Assembly (NCBI GenBank): GCA_014898425.1
Contig: RCSZ01000005.1
Location: 1,576,501 to 1,640,500 of the forward strand
Reading direction: 5' to 3'
DNA length: 64,000 nucleotides
From: Botryotinia globosa
Taxonomy: Eukaryota > Ascomycota > Leotiomycetes > Helotiales > Sclerotiniaceae
Shown piece by piece: positions 62,740 through 64,000 of the stretch (positions are counted from its first letter, which is position 1; every line of letters starts with the position of its first letter). The notes under the pieces were generated by a model that was not told the DNA's origin, ran no database searches, and saw nothing but the letters and a program-made list of their open reading frames with translations. A program made the position numbers and the translations under genes.

Positions 62740-62990
62740 ATAGAACTATAGAATCTATTAATAGAATTGTAGAATCTATTGATGGAATTGTAGAATCTAT
62801 TAATAGAATTATAGAATCTATGATAAAATTATAGAATTTATAATAATAAAACTATAAAAGCTATAATAATAGAATCTATAATAAAACTATAGAACCTATA
62901 ATAATAGAATCTATAATAAAACTATAGAATCTATAGTAATAGAATTTATAATAAAATTATAGAATCTATAGAATCTATATATATAAGATT
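62740..62990. repeat. Minisatellite of AGAATCTATTAATAGAATT type
   Basis: Roughly 22-24 bp units (TAGAATCTATTAATAGAATT plus a few bases) give way to ATAATAGAATCTATAATAAA-type units. The array lies inside the MITE-like element. A shorter version is at about 28,495-28,520 in copy 1. Confidence 0.75.
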
Positions 62991-63124
62991 AGAATCTATT
63001 ATAGAATCTTGCTATTTTTCATTAGAATTTAAGTAGTATGAAAATAAAAAGATATCAATTTTATTGATATGAGAGTAATTTATGAGATTTTTAATAATGT
63101 GAAAGTAATTTACTGTTTAAAATA

Positions 63125-64000
63125 TTATTTTACAAATTAATATAAATATCTTAAAATCTCTAAGTATGATAAATCATTTGTTTATAAGATTGTATTTAGA
63201 TAATAATTTCAAATCCTTGAAATTTATTAAATTTCAAATAAAGCCCTAATATAATATATAATAAATTAATAAAGAAATTCATTACTAATTCAATTTTATT
63301 ATCATTTTTAAATATAATTTCTCTTTATTATTATTATAGCTCTTCTTTTGACTAAAATCTATTTTAAAAATAACTAATTCGAATTCTATAACTTTTATTT
63401 TTTGTTTTTCAAATCTATAATATAAATTTTATGAAGACTAGTTATAAAAGTTTGAACCTATAATTTAATACCTATAAAAATTTGAATTTATAATTTTATT
63501 ACCTATAAAGATGAACTACAAAAATTGATTAGTTATACTTTAATAATACTTCCACTATACCAAGAATACATATACTATACCCAATCAGAAGAACAACTCA
63601 AACACCATTTCGCAATTGAATACCATACAACATAAAATACTATGGAAATACCATACAGAATTCCCACTTATACTATTAAAGTATTTAATAGAGTTCCATC
63701 TTCTGTTTTCGATTTTGAATTTTAAAACTATATAAAATTTAAGTTAATTGAATTAATATTTTTAAAATCTAAAACTTTGAAATTTCGAAAATTCGAAAAA
63801 AAGAAATCGATTTGCTTTTGATAGAATGAGAATTTATATTCAATAAGATTTTGCTTCTCCTTTTTTGGTTTTTGATTTTGAAATTATTTGTTTTTTAAAA
63901 ATATATAAATCTATAATATTAGAATTCGAGAATATTTTATCGATATATAATCTTTGAAATTGTAAAAAAAATAGAAAATTTGAATCTTTAACATTCAAAA
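63125..64000. other. AT-rich DNA with palindromic-family and satellite-core remnants
   Basis: 63,540-63,690 has ACCATACAACATAAAATACT and GAAATACCATACAG-like units related to the palindromic family. 63,795-63,880 holds one more satellite-like core (AAATCGATTTGCTTTTGATA). No gene is seen. Confidence 0.45.

Larger units (their letters stand above)
56570..63115. mobile_element. MITE-like element with long inverted repeats, copy 2, split by LINE F
   Basis: The left arm 56,570-56,660 starts CGGTAAATTAC. The right part 62,619-63,115 ends GTAATTTACTG. A perfect 9 bp target duplication TTTAAAATA flanks it (56,561-56,569 and 63,116-63,124). Without the LINE it is about 0.59 kb. The longer centre than copy 1 comes from an AGAATCTATTAATAGAATT-type minisatellite. 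Confidence 0.8.

Overview
The window looks like a chromosome piece from a filamentous ascomycete (Pezizomycotina). Two things suggest this: a fungal Rds1/ferritin-like secreted protein gene, and about 59 kb of extremely AT-rich DNA made of decayed transposons. Copies of the same element differ mainly by C-to-T and G-to-A changes, which is the signature of repeat-induced point mutation (RIP). The species cannot be named from the sequence alone.

Layout. Positions 1-4,690 are ordinary gene-bearing DNA. They hold one convincing intact gene (3,212-4,135, secreted ferritin-like/Rds1 family) with a TATA-like promoter, plus one weak candidate exon near the left edge. From about 4,690 to the end no intact gene is seen. 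The block starts with anonymous AT-rich DNA, a long (AAT)n microsatellite, pyrimidine minisatellites and two copies of a hairpin-rich repeat with tRNA-like A and B boxes (7.3-7.8 kb). Next comes a wrecked Ty1/copia element on the + strand (about 8.7-16.68 kb). Its protease, integrase, reverse transcriptase and RNase H can still be read through RIP stops. A 1.77 kb foldback element with TA target duplications sits just after its RNase H end. A 1.99 kb TA-flanked inverted-repeat element follows (17.2-19.2 kb), inside an old LINE fragment.

Most of the rest (16.7-62.6 kb) is one family of Tad-like non-LTR retrotransposons (LINEs), about 6.1 kb when full length. They start with AGATCGACACAACATTCC-like sequence and end in a (TAC)n tail, or (GTA)n on the opposite strand. 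There are full-length or near full-length copies at 20.96-27.05 (-), 34.38-40.5 (+), 30.59-42.8 (+, split) and 56.7-62.6 (+), and truncated copies at 43.8-46.7 (-), 49.1-50.0 (-) and 50.7-53.0 (-). The interval 30.53-47.67 kb is a nest of four LINEs; target-site duplications prove two of the insertions. The least mutated coding remnant is a LINE reverse transcriptase piece at 52.84-53.02 kb.

Other repeats are a MITE-like element with long terminal inverted repeats and a 9 bp target duplication (two copies, one split by a LINE), an irregular AT satellite-like core, a palindromic AATAGTATTT repeat family, several minisatellites and a roughly 50 bp fragment of 18S rRNA sequence at the 5' edge of a LINE. 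The block behaves as a transposon graveyard and probably constitutive heterochromatin. Whether it is pericentromeric cannot be decided from sequence.
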